This document shows, piece after piece, positions 26,455 to 35,051 of a DNA stretch of 64,000 nucleotides. The position numbers and the translations under genes are program-made. The notes beneath the pieces are model-generated. The model worked only from the letters and a program-made list of their open reading frames with translations, did not search any database and had not been told where the DNA came from. The stretch covers positions 522,879-586,878 of the forward strand of contig NZ_LWBU01000279.1 in assembly GCF_001646665.1 (NCBI RefSeq). The letters are read 5' to 3'. Source of the DNA: Streptomyces noursei. GTDB taxonomy: Bacteria; Actinomycetota; Actinomycetes; Streptomycetales; Streptomycetaceae. Each line of letters begins with the position of its first letter. Position 1 is the first letter of the stretch.

Positions 26455-28895
26455 ACGCGACGCCCGAGGTGGCCGCGCCACGACAGGTGGTGGCCGCGCC
26501 GCCGGTGCGGCGCGTACGGGCCGTCGTGCGCGGGGTGGTGCAGGGGGTGGGCTTCCGGCCGTACCTGTACGGCCTGGCGTCGGAGCTGCGGCTCGCCGGC
26601 CATGTCACCAACACCGGCGAGGGTGTGGTCGTGGAGGTCGAGGGCGAGGCGGCGCTCGTCGACCGGTTCTGCGCGCGCATCGCGCCCGAGGCCCCGCCGC
26701 TGGCCGTCGTGGAGTCCGTGGACACCACCGACGTGCCGCCCACCGGCGGCAGCGGTTTCGGCATCGTCCCCTCCCGTACGTCCGGTCCCGTGCGCACGCT
26801 GGTCGCACCCGACACCGCCACCTGCGACGACTGCCTGGCCGAACTCACCGATCCCGCGGACCGCCGCCACCGCCACCCCTTCATCACCTGCACGCACTGC
26901 GGGCCGCGGTTCACCATCGTCACCGGCCTGCCGTACGACCGCGAGCACACCACGATGGCGGGGTTCCCGCTGTGCCCCGCCTGCGACCGCGAGTACCACG
27001 ATCCCGCCGACCGGCGCTTCCACGCACAGCCCGTGGCGTGCCCCGCGTGCGGCCCGCGCCTGCGGCTCGTCACGGCCGCCCCGCACCCGCGGCCGGAGGG
27101 CGAGGACCCCGTCGACGGGGCGCGGGCGCTGCTCGCCGCGGGGGCGATCGTCGCCGTCAAGGGCATCGGCGGGTACCACCTGGCGTGTGACGCCACCGAC
27201 GGCCGGGCGGTCGGTGAGCTGCGCCGCCGCAAGGCACGCGGGGGCAAACCCTTCGCGCTGATGGCCCGGGACGTGGCCGACGTGGCGCACCTCGTGCACA
27301 TCGGCCCCGTCGAGCGGGAGCTGCTCACCGGCCGTGTCCGCCCCGTCGTGCTGCTGCGGCGGCGCACCGGCGCCACGGACGCGCCGGGGGCCGTGGTGCC
27401 GGCCGACGCGGTCGCGCCCGGCAGTCCCGACCTCGGGGTGATGCTGCCGTACACACCGGTGCACCATCTGCTGCTCGGCCCGGGCGGACCCCGGCTGCTG
27501 GTGATGACCAGCGGCAACCTCTCCGGCGAACCCATCGTCACCGACGACGACGCGGCCCTGGAACGGCTGGCCGGTCTGGCCGACGCCTGGCTCACGCACG
27601 ACCGGCCCATCCATGTGCCGTGCGACGACTCGGTGGTGCGCGTCTGCGACGGCGAGCCGCTGGTGCTGCGCCGTTCCCGGGGCTACGCCCCGCTGCCGCT
27701 CGCCCTGCCCGTACCGGTGGTTCCCTCCCTCGCGGTCGGCGGCGACGTGAAGAACGTCTTCTGCCTCGCCGAGGGCGACAAGGCGTGGCTGTCCGCCCAT
27801 GTCGGGGACATGGACGACCTCGCCACCCAACGCGCGTTCAGCCGCGCGGAACGGCAGTTGGAGTCCGTCACGGGCGTACGCCCCGAGCTGCTCGTCACCG
27901 ACACGCACCCCGCGTACCGCTCGGGCGCCTGGGCACGGCGGCACGCCGCGGGGCGCCCCGTGGCCCGGGTCCAGCACCATCACGCGCACGTCGCCGCCGT
28001 CATGGCCGAACACGGCCTGGCCGAGGGCGACCGGGTGATCGGGGTGGCGTTCGACGGCACGGGCCACGGGGACGACGGGGCGGTGTGGGGCGGGGAGTTC
28101 CTGCTCGCGGGCTACGAGGGCTACCACCGGTTCGCGCACCTGGCCTACGTACCGCTGCCCGGGGGTGACGCGGCCGTCCGGCGGCCCTACCGCATGGCGC
28201 TGGCGCACCTGTGGGCGGCGGGCATCGCGCCGGACGCGAACCTGCCGTGCGCCGACGCCTGCCCTCCGGAGGTCCGGGTGGTGCTGGGACAGCAGTTGGA
28301 GCGGGGGCTGAACTGTGTGCCCACGTCCAGCATGGGGCGGCTCTTCGACGCGGTGTCTTCCCTGGCGGGCGTCTGTCACCTCGCCGAGTACGAGGCCCGG
28401 GCCGCGATCGAGCTGGAGGCCGCCGCGGTCGCCGCGGGGAGCGAGGACGAGGACCCGCGTTACGTCTTCCGTCTGACCGGGCGGGGCCCGGCCGGTGCGT
28501 CTCCGGTGACCGCCGATCCGGCGCCGTTGCTGGCGGCGGTCGTCGAGGACGTACGTCGGGGTGTGCCCGCCCCGGTCGTCGCTGCGCGGTTCCACCTGGC
28601 TGTCGCCCGGATGGTACGGACGGTCTGTGTACTGGCCCGTGAGGCGACCGGACTGGAGACAGCCGCGCTGACCGGTGGGGTCTTCTCCAACGTGCTGCTG
28701 TCGTCCGCCTGCGCACGCGGTCTGCGCGCGGACGGTTTCACCGTGCTGCGCCACCGGAGTGTCCCGCCGAACGACGGGGGGCTGGCCCTCGGTCAGCTCG
28801 TGGTGGCCGCCCGTGCCACGGCCCGCGCGGAACCGACGGCCACGGACAGGGCCACGGACAGGGCCACGGCCATGGATTCCGTGGCGCGAGAGTGA
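26451..28895 (+). CDS. hypF: HypF carbamoyltransferase for cyanide ligands
   Basis: GTG 26451 overlaps the hypB stop (GTGA). The 814 residues follow the normal order: acylphosphatase domain (about 20-105, VVQGVGFRPYLYG); a zinc region of paired cysteines (CDDC, CTHCG, CPAC, CPACG); a YrdC-like domain (about 205-390, AIVAVKGIGGYHLACDA); and a Kae1-like domain (QHHHAHVAAV, GVAFDGTGHGDDGAVW). HypF uses carbamoyl phosphate and ATP to carbamoylate HypE, giving the CN ligands. The last residues contain a short TDRATDRAT repeat. Confidence 0.95.
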   Translation: MNATPEVAAPRQVVAAPPVRRVRAVVRGVVQGVGFRPYLYGLASELRLAGHVTNTGEGVVVEVEGEAALVDRFCARIAPEAPPLAVVESVDTTDVPPTGGSGFGIVPSRTSGPVRTLVAPDTATCDDCLAELTDPADRRHRHPFITCTHCGPRFTIVTGLPYDREHTTMAGFPLCPACDREYHDPADRRFHAQPVACPACGPRLRLVTAAPHPRPEGEDPVDGARALLAAGAIVAVKGIGGYHLACDATDGRAVGELRRRKARGGKPFALMARDVADVAHLVHIGPVERELLTGRVRPVVLLRRRTGATDAPGAVVPADAVAPGSPDLGVMLPYTPVHHLLLGPGGPRLLVMTSGNLSGEPIVTDDDAALERLAGLADAWLTHDRPIHVPCDDSVVRVCDGEPLVLRRSRGYAPLPLALPVPVVPSLAVGGDVKNVFCLAEGDKAWLSAHVGDMDDLATQRAFSRAERQLESVTGVRPELLVTDTHPAYRSGAWARRHAAGRPVARVQHHHAHVAAVMAEHGLAEGDRVIGVAFDGTGHGDDGAVWGGEFLLAGYEGYHRFAHLAYVPLPGGDAAVRRPYRMALAHLWAAGIAPDANLPCADACPPEVRVVLGQQLERGLNCVPTSSMGRLFDAVSSLAGVCHLAEYEARAAIELEAAAVAAGSEDEDPRYVFRLTGRGPAGASPVTADPAPLLAAVVEDVRRGVPAPVVAARFHLAVARMVRTVCVLAREATGLETAALTGGVFSNVLLSSACARGLRADGFTVLRHRSVPPNDGGLALGQLVVAARATARAEPTATDRATDRATAMDSVARE

Positions 28896-28905
28896 GGAGA
28901 CACAT

Positions 28906-29232
28906 ATGTGCCTGGCGGTACCAGGGAAGGTACTGGGGGTCGAGGAACGGAACGGCACACGCATGGCCAGCGTCGACTTCGGCGGTGTGGTCAAGGAGGT
29001 GTGCCTGGAGTACCTGCCGGACCTTCAGGTCGGCGAGTACGCGATCGTCCACGTCGGTTTCGCCCTGCAACGGCTGGACGAGGAGTCGGCCCGCCGGACG
29101 CTGGAGCTGTTCGAGAACCTCGGCATGCTCCAGGAGGAGTTCGGCGACCCGTGGGAGCAGGCCGCCGCGGAGGCGGGCGGGGACGGACTCGGGCCGGACG
29201 GCGCCGCCGCGGCCGGGGAGGTGCTGCGGTGA
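28906..29232 (+). CDS. hypC: HypC/HupF-type chaperone
   Basis: ATG 28906 follows GAGGAGA. The protein begins MCLAVPGKVL, with Cys2 as the iron-site ligand, and contains SVDFGGVVKEVCLEYLPDLQ and GEYAIVHVGFALQRLD. It binds HypD and carries the Fe(CN)2CO unit to the large subunit. At 108 residues it is longer than the usual 75-90 because of an Ala/Gly-rich C-terminus. Confidence 0.94.
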   Translation: MCLAVPGKVLGVEERNGTRMASVDFGGVVKEVCLEYLPDLQVGEYAIVHVGFALQRLDEESARRTLELFENLGMLQEEFGDPWEQAAAEAGGDGLGPDGAAAAGEVLR

Positions 29233-30389
29233 AGTACATCGACGAGTTCCAGAACCCGGAGCTTGCGGCGCGGCTGCTCGACGAGATCAGGGCCACCGTG
29301 ACCAGGCCCTGGGCGCTGATGGAGGTGTGCGGCGGCCAGACGCACACCATCATCCGCCACGGCATCGACCAACTCCTCCCCCAGGAGGTGGAGTTGATCC
29401 ACGGCCCGGGCTGTCCGGTGTGCGTGACCCCGCTGGAGGTGATCGACAAGGCGTTGGAGATCGCCTCCCGCCCCGAGGTGATCTTCTGCTCCTTCGGCGA
29501 CATGCTGCGAGTGCCGGGCACCGGCCGTGACCTGTTCCAGGTACGCGGGGAGGGCGGCGACGTCCGGGTGGTGTACTCGCCGCTGGACGCCCTGCGGATC
29601 GCGGAGGAGAACCCGGATCGTGAGGTCGTCTTCTTCGGCATCGGCTTCGAGACCACCGCGCCGCCCAACGCGATGGCCGTCCACCAGGCGCGCAAGCGCG
29701 GCATCGGCAACTTCAGCCTGCTGGTGTCGCACGTCCGGGTCCCGCCCGCGATCGAGGCGATCATGCAGTCGCCCGACTGCCGTGTCCAGGGCTTCCTCGC
29801 GGCCGGTCACGTGTGCAGCGTGATGGGGACGGAGGAGTACCCCGGTCTCGCCGAGCGGTTCGGGGTGCCCATCGTGGTCACCGGTTTCGAGCCGCTCGAC
29901 ATCCTCGAAGGCGTACGGCGCACCGTGCGCCAGCTGGAGCGGGGCGAGCACACGGTGGAGAACGCCTACGAGCGGGCCGTCCGGCCGGAGGGCAACCCCG
30001 TCGCGCGCGCCATGCTGGACGACGTGTTCGAGGTGACCGACCGGGCCTGGCGCGGAATCGGCGTCATCCCCGCCAGTGGCTGGCGGCTGTCCCCGCGCTA
30101 CCGGGACCACGACGCCGAGCACCGCTTCCAGGTGGGTGACATCACCACCCGTGAGCCGGCCGAGTGCCGCAGCGGAGAGGTGCTGCAAGGACTGCTGAAG
30201 CCGCACGAGTGCGAGGCGTTCGGCACCACGTGCACGCCGCGAACCCCGCTCGGGGCCACCATGGTCTCCAGCGAGGGCGCGTGCGCCGCCTACTACCTGT
30301 ACCGGCGGCTCGACCTGCCGGCCCGCGCGGTGCCGGTCACGGCCCCGGCGACCACCCCCCGCACCCTGGAGGGCAGCCCCGTTGTCTGA
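29229..30389 (+). CDS. hypD: HypD scaffold for Fe(CN)2CO assembly
   Basis: GTG 29229 overlaps the hypC stop (GTGA). The 386-residue protein has the HypD signatures: C34-G-G-Q-T-H, GPGC62-PVC65, FGDMLRVPG, GIGFETTAP and FLAAGHVCSVMG. A cysteine-rich C-terminal part (HECEAFGTTCTPRTPLGATMVSSEG, read in parts) holds the [4Fe-4S] ligands. It assembles the diatomic ligands on iron together with HypC and HypE. Confidence 0.95.
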   Translation: MKYIDEFQNPELAARLLDEIRATVTRPWALMEVCGGQTHTIIRHGIDQLLPQEVELIHGPGCPVCVTPLEVIDKALEIASRPEVIFCSFGDMLRVPGTGRDLFQVRGEGGDVRVVYSPLDALRIAEENPDREVVFFGIGFETTAPPNAMAVHQARKRGIGNFSLLVSHVRVPPAIEAIMQSPDCRVQGFLAAGHVCSVMGTEEYPGLAERFGVPIVVTGFEPLDILEGVRRTVRQLERGEHTVENAYERAVRPEGNPVARAMLDDVFEVTDRAWRGIGVIPASGWRLSPRYRDHDAEHRFQVGDITTREPAECRSGEVLQGLLKPHECEAFGTTCTPRTPLGATMVSSEGACAAYYLYRRLDLPARAVPVTAPATTPRTLEGSPVV

Positions 30390-31449
30390 CACGTACACAG
30401 GGCCGGACGTCCTGTCCTGGACCTGTCCCGCCCCGCTGCGGGACCGGCCGCGGGTGGTGATGGGCCACGGTGGAGGCGGCGCGATGTCCGCCGAGCTGGT
30501 GGAGCAGGTCTTCCTGCCCGCCCTGGCGGGCCCGGCGCCCGGTGGGCTGACCGACTCGGCCACCGTCGAGCTCGGCGGGGCGCGGCTCGCGTTCTCCACC
30601 GACTCGTTCGTGGTACGGCCCTTGTTCTTCCCCGGTGGCAGCATCGGGGACCTCGCCGTCAACGGCACGGTCAACGATCTCGCGATGAGCGGGGCCCGGG
30701 CCGCCTACCTGTCGTGCGGCGTCATCCTGGAGGAGGGCGTCGAGATCGCCACGGTGGGCCGGGTGGCCGAGGCGCTGGGCGCCGCCGCCCGCACCGCCGG
30801 TGTGCGGGTGGTGACGGGCGACACCAAGGTCGTGGAGGCCGGTCACGGCGACGGCGTCTACATCAACACCTCGGGCATCGGGCTGGTCCCGCCCGGTGTC
30901 GACCTGCGTCCGGAGCGGGTCGTGCCGGGCGACGTGGTCATCGTCAGCGGGGCGATCGGGCTCCACGGGGTGGCCATCCTGAGCGAGCGCGAGAACCTCG
31001 GCTTCGAAGCGGAGATCGAGAGCGACTGCGCGGCGCTCGGCGGCCTGGTCGAGTCGATGCTCGCCGTCACCCCGGATCTCCATGTGCTGCGCGACCCCAC
31101 CCGAGGGGGCCTGGCCGCGTCGCTCAACGAGATCGCGGCGGCCTCGGGCACCGGGGTCGTCGTCCAGGAGCGTGCCGTCCCGGTCCCCGCGCCGGTGGCC
31201 GGCGCCTGCGCGATCCTGGGCCTGGATCCGATGTACGTGGCCAACGAGGGCAAGCTGGTGGCGTTCGTGCCGCGGGAGCACGCCGACGCGGTCCTCGCCG
31301 CGATGCGGGCGCACCCCTTGGGCGCCGAGGCGGCGGTCATCGGTGAGGCGGTGGCCGAGCACCCGGGCATGGTGGTGGCCCGCACCGGCCTGGGCGGGAC
31401 GCGGGTGGTGGACATGCCGCTCGGGGAGCAGCTCCCCCGGATCTGCTGA
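30382..31449 (+). CDS. hypE: HypE, thiocarboxamide dehydratase for CN ligands
   Basis: A TTG at 30382 is the start. It overlaps hypD by 8 bases and is preceded by GGAGGG at the right distance, and the reading MSDTYTGPDVL joins the conserved MGHGGGGAMSAELV region. The 355-residue protein has the ATP-binding AIR-synthase-like motifs (AFSTDSFVV, NGTVNDLAMSG, DPTRGGLAASLNEIA). It ends in PRIC with the essential terminal cysteine C355, which HypF carbamoylates. It closes the hyp block. Confidence 0.95.
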   Translation: MSDTYTGPDVLSWTCPAPLRDRPRVVMGHGGGGAMSAELVEQVFLPALAGPAPGGLTDSATVELGGARLAFSTDSFVVRPLFFPGGSIGDLAVNGTVNDLAMSGARAAYLSCGVILEEGVEIATVGRVAEALGAAARTAGVRVVTGDTKVVEAGHGDGVYINTSGIGLVPPGVDLRPERVVPGDVVIVSGAIGLHGVAILSERENLGFEAEIESDCAALGGLVESMLAVTPDLHVLRDPTRGGLAASLNEIAAASGTGVVVQERAVPVPAPVAGACAILGLDPMYVANEGKLVAFVPREHADAVLAAMRAHPLGAEAAVIGEAVAEHPGMVVARTGLGGTRVVDMPLGEQLPRIC

Positions 31450-31464
31450 CCGGTGCCCGCCGTC

Positions 31465-31503
31465 GGGCCCGCCGCCACCGGTGCCTCCCGGACCGGCGGG
31501 CCC
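31465..31503. terminator. inverted repeat downstream of hypE
   Basis: GGGCCCGCCG at 31465-31474 is the exact reverse complement of CGGCGGGCCC at 31494-31503, with a 19-base loop. It is placed between the hypE stop and the stop of the convergent small gene at 31534, as expected for a shared terminator. Confidence 0.6.
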
Positions 31504-31533
31504 GGCTCCCGCCGGATGCGCGCGCCCGTGGGC

Positions 31534-31764
31534 TCAGGCGGTCGGGCCCCGCCTGCCGGGGCGGGTGTCCAGGGTCCAGGTGTGGGTGCAGCCGGGGCAC
31601 TGGAGGTGGACCCGCGGGCCCTCGTTGGCTATGAGGTAGCGCCAGTGGTCGGAGCAGTTGCGCCGTTCCGCGCAGGTGACGCAGTCCCGGGCGTCGTCGC
31701 ACCCCGGACACGGGACCCAGGCGCGGCGGGCCCGGTCCGCCTGCGGGTCAATGGGAAGCCGCAT
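31534..31764 (-). CDS. small zinc-ribbon protein
   Basis: From ATG 31764 the 76-residue product contains CPGC, CVTC and a Cys in RRNCSDHWRYLI, then CPGC in LQCPGCTHTW, with an RRNCSDHWRY core. These suggest one or two zinc ribbons. Its start lies 17 bases inside the upstream DUF6400-like gene, so the two are co-translated. It lies at the end of the hydrogenase island, convergent with hypE. Its role is not known. Confidence 0.68.
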   Translation of the reverse strand: MRLPIDPQADRARRAWVPCPGCDDARDCVTCAERRNCSDHWRYLIANEGPRVHLQCPGCTHTWTLDTRPGRRGPTA

Positions 31765-31999
31765 CGCCCGCGTCCCGTCCGGGCAGCACGCCGGCCTCGA
31801 CCAGCATGGCGTACGTCCGCTCCTGCTCGGCGTCCAGACCCGAGTACAGCAGGCGGTGCGCCTCGTCCTCCGCGCGGAGCACGGCCGGGGGGTCCCAGTC
31901 GTCACCGAGGGCGGCCACCACCGCGGCGCGCCGGCGGGACTCCTCCAGGGTGAGGTCGAGCGAGAAGGCCACGGAGTCGTGGCCGGGGCTGTCGTTCAT
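31748..31999 (-). CDS. DUF6400-like small protein
   Basis: The 83-residue protein starts at ATG 31999 with AGGAAAG upstream. It is acidic and helical (FSLDLTLEESRRRAAVVAAL; LRAEDEAHRLLYSGLDAEQ; YAMLVEAGVLPG), with no cysteine. I recall this as the DUF6400 family, often seen near streptomycete group 1h hydrogenase genes. It overlaps the zinc-ribbon gene at its 3' end. Together they form a minus-strand pair facing the hydrogenase island. Confidence 0.68.
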   Translation of the reverse strand: MNDSPGHDSVAFSLDLTLEESRRRAAVVAALGDDWDPPAVLRAEDEAHRLLYSGLDAEQERTYAMLVEAGVLPGRDAGDAASH

Positions 32000-32189
32000 G
32001 CGCGGAGCACTTTCCTACGGGGATGTCACTGGTCCCAGCCACCTGTACCAGCGGGGGTCTCCGTGCCGGAAGGCATTGTGACGGACCTCATCCGGGGCGG
32101 AGCCGGGCGGCGGGCGGCCGGGATGCCGTCCGTCGGCCGTTCCGCGGGCGGGCACCACGGCGCAGACCCACGCCCGGAACTGAGGCGCC

Positions 32190-32261
32190 CCACATACGTC
32201 TCTGACCTGTGCGTTTCAGCGTTTCGCGGCACGAGCACGTCCCCGTCGACCGCCAAGAAGT
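32190..32261 (+). repeat. RHEHVPV leader-peptide block, copy 1
   Basis: GTG 32209 opens a short frame reading MRFSVSRHEHVPVDRQEV. A closely similar block precedes the MHS transporter at 45098-45170. Within the 35 bases coding RHEHVPVxRQEV the copies differ at five positions: three synonymous third-base changes plus one Asp/Ser exchange. The upstream CCACATACG...CTGAC sequence is also shared. Here the frame runs on to 32391 (MRTVTGKVIEADWTPWGEG) without a recognisable gene, so it may be an orphan leader. Confidence 0.55.
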
Positions 32262-32426
32262 CGGGCGCCGCGCCATGCGGACCGTGACCGGCAAGGTCAT
32301 CGAGGCGGACTGGACGCCGTGGGGCGAGGGTTCGCTGGGCAAGGTCCACCCTTCGGGGCCGCGGCGCCGACCGATGCGGGCGACGAGGTGATCATATAGA
32401 TCAAGGAGAAGGACTCCACGTGACCG
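32262..32426. other. intergenic, no gene seen
   Basis: Apart from the continuation of the short frame mentioned for copy 1 of the leader block (stop at 32389-32391), no gene is supported. AAGGAGAAGG near 32404-32413 precedes a GTG, but the resulting 41-codon frame runs antisense through the transposase relic and is not credible. Confidence 0.35.
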
Positions 32427-32572
32427 GCCGGCGCCCTGTTGCGCCTTGTCCGCCCAGCACTTCACGCTGCCTCGGCGAGCGCGTCGATGATGCCGTGCGT
32501 GCGGGCGGCGGTCAGGTCGTGGGTGGACCCGATCAGCGCTGGTGAGGCCCACAAAAGCCGTCCGGTGCGAAC
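32427..32572 (-). pseudogene. IS5-type (DDE) transposase fragment
   Basis: On the minus strand the frame ending at 32462 reads GRLLWASPALIGSTHDLTAA and RTHGIIDALAEAA. After a one-base shift near 32465 it goes on as VKCWADKAQQGAG. Both parts match the central segment of IS5-family DDE transposases (...GSTHDLTAARTHGI...WADKAYQGAG). Only about 50 codons survive, with no flanking termini. It is an old relic of an insertion sequence. Confidence 0.75.
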
Positions 32573-32652
32573 GCGAACCGCATGCCGGACCGCGCCGCAT
32601 GACGGCGCGAGGACCCCGCCGGATGCCGGAGTCCTCGCGGTCGCGTGCCGTG

Positions 32653-34191
32653 TCAGTGGCTGCCGGCGAGTTCGCCGGTAAGCCTGCCGTGGAGCTCGGC
32701 GCTCCGGTCGTTCAGCCCGGTGATCTCGACGGTCTTGCCGCGCTGGGCGTACTTCGTCTCGACGGCGTCGAGGGCGGCCACCGAGGAGGCGTCCCAAATG
32801 TGCGCGGCGGACAGGTCGATGACGACCTTGTCGGGGTCGGTGGCGTAGTCGAACCGGCCGACGAGGTCGTTGGAGGAGGCGAAGAACAGCTCGCCGGTCA
32901 CGCGGTAGACCACCGTCCGGCCATCCGAGCCGGCCACGGCGGTGACCTCGGCAAGGTGGGCCACACGCTTGGCGAAGACGACCATGGCCGTGACCGAGCC
33001 CACGACGACACCGACCGCGAGGTTGTGAGTGGCGACCACGCAGGCGACGGTGATCACCATGATGGCGATCTCCCCGGCGGGCATCCGCTTGAGGGTCTTC
33101 GGGGCGACGGAGTGCCAGTCGAAGGTTGCGAACGACACCATGATCATGACGGCGACGAGGGCGGCCATGGGGATGTCGGAGACGACCGGTCCGAAGACGA
33201 TGCACAGCATCATCAGGAAGGCGCCGGCGAGGAAGGTGGAGAGGCGGGTGCGGGCACCGGAGACCTTCACGTTGATCATCGTCTGTCCGATCATGGCGCA
33301 ACCACCCATGCCGCCGAAGAAGCCGGTGACGACGTTGGCGATGCCCTGGCCGATGGACTCGCGGGTCTTGTTGGAATGGGTGTCGGTGATCTCGTCGACG
33401 AGCTTGGCGGTCATCAGCGACTCCATCAGACCGACCAGCGCCATCGCGAACGCGTACGGGGCAATCGTCGTCAGCGTGTCCAGGGTGAACGGCACGTCCG
33501 GCAGCCCGGGGACCGGCAGGGACGACGGCAGGGCGCCCTTGCCGCCGACGGTCGGCACCGCGATGGCCGCGCCGACGGTGATCACGGTCAGGATCACGAT
33601 GGAGACCAGCGGCGCCGGGATCACGGTGGTGATCCTCGGGAAGAACACCATCAGCGCCAGGCCGCCGACGATCAGCGGGTACACGGCCCAGGGCACGTCG
33701 CGCATCTCCGGCACCTGGGCCATGAAGATCAGAATGGCGAGGGCGTTGACGAAGCCGACCATCACCGAACGCGGGATGAACCGCATGAGCCTTGCCACCC
33801 CGACCGCACCCAGGACGACCTGGAAGACGCCGGCCAGGATGACGGCGGCGACCAGGTGGCCCAGACCGTGCTCACGGTTCAGCGGAGCGATGACCAGCGC
33901 GACGGCGCCGGTAGCGGCGGAGATCATCGCCCGCCGGCCGCCGACGATCGAGATGACGACGGCCATGGTGAAGGAGGCGAACAGGCCGATCGCCGGGTCG
34001 ACGCCCGCGATGATCGAGAACGAGATCGCCTCGGGGATCAGCGCGAGCGCGACGACCAGGCCCGCGAGGACCTCGGTGCGCCACACCTTCGGGTCGGAGA
34101 TCCAGTCGGGCTTCAGGCCGCGCAGACGCGCAGCCGGGGACACAGCAGTGGCAGCAGAGAACAAGGGGGAGAGCCTGTCGAACTCGGGCAC
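32653..34191 (-). CDS. SulP-family anion transporter with STAS domain
   Basis: The likely start is GTG 34191; TTG 34164 is possible. The N-terminal match ARLRGLKPDWISDPKVWRTE supports a start in this area, giving about 512 residues. Roughly twelve membrane helices contain the SulP signatures EAISFSIIAGVDPAIGLFAS and GFFGGMGGCAMIGQTMINVK. The C-terminal STAS domain (VVIDLSAAHIWDASSVAALD) lies inside the cell. Substrates of the family include sulfate and bicarbonate; this one is not determined. It diverges from a MerR regulator. Confidence 0.88.
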   Translation of the reverse strand: MPEFDRLSPLFSAATAVSPAARLRGLKPDWISDPKVWRTEVLAGLVVALALIPEAISFSIIAGVDPAIGLFASFTMAVVISIVGGRRAMISAATGAVALVIAPLNREHGLGHLVAAVILAGVFQVVLGAVGVARLMRFIPRSVMVGFVNALAILIFMAQVPEMRDVPWAVYPLIVGGLALMVFFPRITTVIPAPLVSIVILTVITVGAAIAVPTVGGKGALPSSLPVPGLPDVPFTLDTLTTIAPYAFAMALVGLMESLMTAKLVDEITDTHSNKTRESIGQGIANVVTGFFGGMGGCAMIGQTMINVKVSGARTRLSTFLAGAFLMMLCIVFGPVVSDIPMAALVAVMIMVSFATFDWHSVAPKTLKRMPAGEIAIMVITVACVVATHNLAVGVVVGSVTAMVVFAKRVAHLAEVTAVAGSDGRTVVYRVTGELFFASSNDLVGRFDYATDPDKVVIDLSAAHIWDASSVAALDAVETKYAQRGKTVEITGLNDRSAELHGRLTGELAGSH

Positions 34192-34484
34192 ACTCCTACG
34201 GCAGGCCGAGGCGTGCGGGAAGGTCGTGCAGGGGCCGGGCCGGCACCCCGCGGGCGGCACCGTGGAATGCGGAGCCGGAAGTCGAGGACGGACGGGTCGG
34301 GACCTGCACAAGAGCGGGGCCCTCACGTCCGGCTGCGAAGCCTCACGGCGGGCAGGCGGCGGCGCCGGGCGTCCTGGGCTCGCGCACGCTTTTCTCCTGC
34401 AGGAATCGCATATTCGCCGGGGCGCCATCGGCCCCGACACGGCAACGGTGGGGCAGCGCCACGCCATCCTCACCACCAGCAACT

Positions 34485-34504
34485 CTACCCTAACGTTAGA
34501 GTAG
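34485..34504. promoter_or_regulatory. MerR-type operator
   Basis: CTACCCTAAC and GTTAGAGTAG form a 20-base inverted repeat with a single mismatch. It lies 65 bases upstream of the MerR gene and about 290 bases before the divergent SulP start. MerR proteins bind such sites within a promoter whose -35/-10 spacer is long. The surrounding DNA is less GC-rich than average, as expected for a promoter. Autoregulation is likely, and control of sulP possible. Confidence 0.7.
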
Positions 34505-34568
34505 GTATCGGTGGTGCCCACCCGGGGCCGGGAACGCCGACGACGAGCAGAGCCGGAGGATCACGGGC

Positions 34569-35051
34569 GTGGACAGCAAGCACATGCAGATCGGCGAGGT
34601 CGCCGCGCGCACGGAGCTGTCCCTGCGCACCATCCGGCACTACGAGGAGACCGGGCTGGTCGTCCCGTCCGCCCGCTCGCGGGGCGGCTTCCGTCTCTAC
34701 ACCGAAGCCGACGTCGCCCGGCTCATGGTCATCCGCCGCATGAAGCCGCTCGGCTTCACCCTGGACCAGATGCGCGACCTGCTGGAAGCCACCGACCTCC
34801 TCGACGCCGACACGGGCGTCGAGGAGCGCGACGCCCTCCTGGAACGCGTACGGACCTACCAGCTGGCCGCCGCCGAGCAAGTGGAGAAGCTGCGGGTCCA
34901 ACTGGCCCGCGCCGAAGACTTCACCGCCACCCTGGACGCCCGCCTGGAGCGGAACACCCCGGTGGCCCGCGCGCAGGCGGGCGACACCATGATGCGGCCG
35001 GGGATCCTCGACGACGAACAGGCCAGGGCGATGCCCCGACCGAGGGAGTGA
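34569..35051 (+). CDS. MerR-family transcriptional regulator
   Basis: GTG 34569 (ATG 34584 as alternative) follows GGAGG. The 160-residue protein has the MerR helix-turn-helix and wing (MQIGEVAARTELSLRTIRHY; GGFRLYTEADVARLMVIRRM), and a long dimerisation helix (residues about 80-125). It has no conserved metal cysteines, so it is probably not a metal sensor. It likely acts on the palindrome at 34485 and may regulate the divergent transporter. Confidence 0.88.
   Translation: MDSKHMQIGEVAARTELSLRTIRHYEETGLVVPSARSRGGFRLYTEADVARLMVIRRMKPLGFTLDQMRDLLEATDLLDADTGVEERDALLERVRTYQLAAAEQVEKLRVQLARAEDFTATLDARLERNTPVARAQAGDTMMRPGILDDEQARAMPRPRE

Noticed and set aside
25677..28994. A 1105-codon open frame antisense to hypB-hypF
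   Set aside because: It is a shadow of GC-rich coding DNA: no domain, Arg/Gly-rich composition, and it lies fully opposite the well-supported hypB and hypF genes.
30382..30384. TTG start of hypE suspected to be an error
   Set aside because: The frame, the upstream GGAGGG box and the 8-base overlap with hypD all fit, and no ATG or GTG upstream is in frame without a long overlap.
32415..32545. GTG frame with a good AAGGAGAAGG box
   Set aside because: It runs antisense through the transposase relic and gives a Pro/Arg/Gly-rich 41-codon product without similarity.
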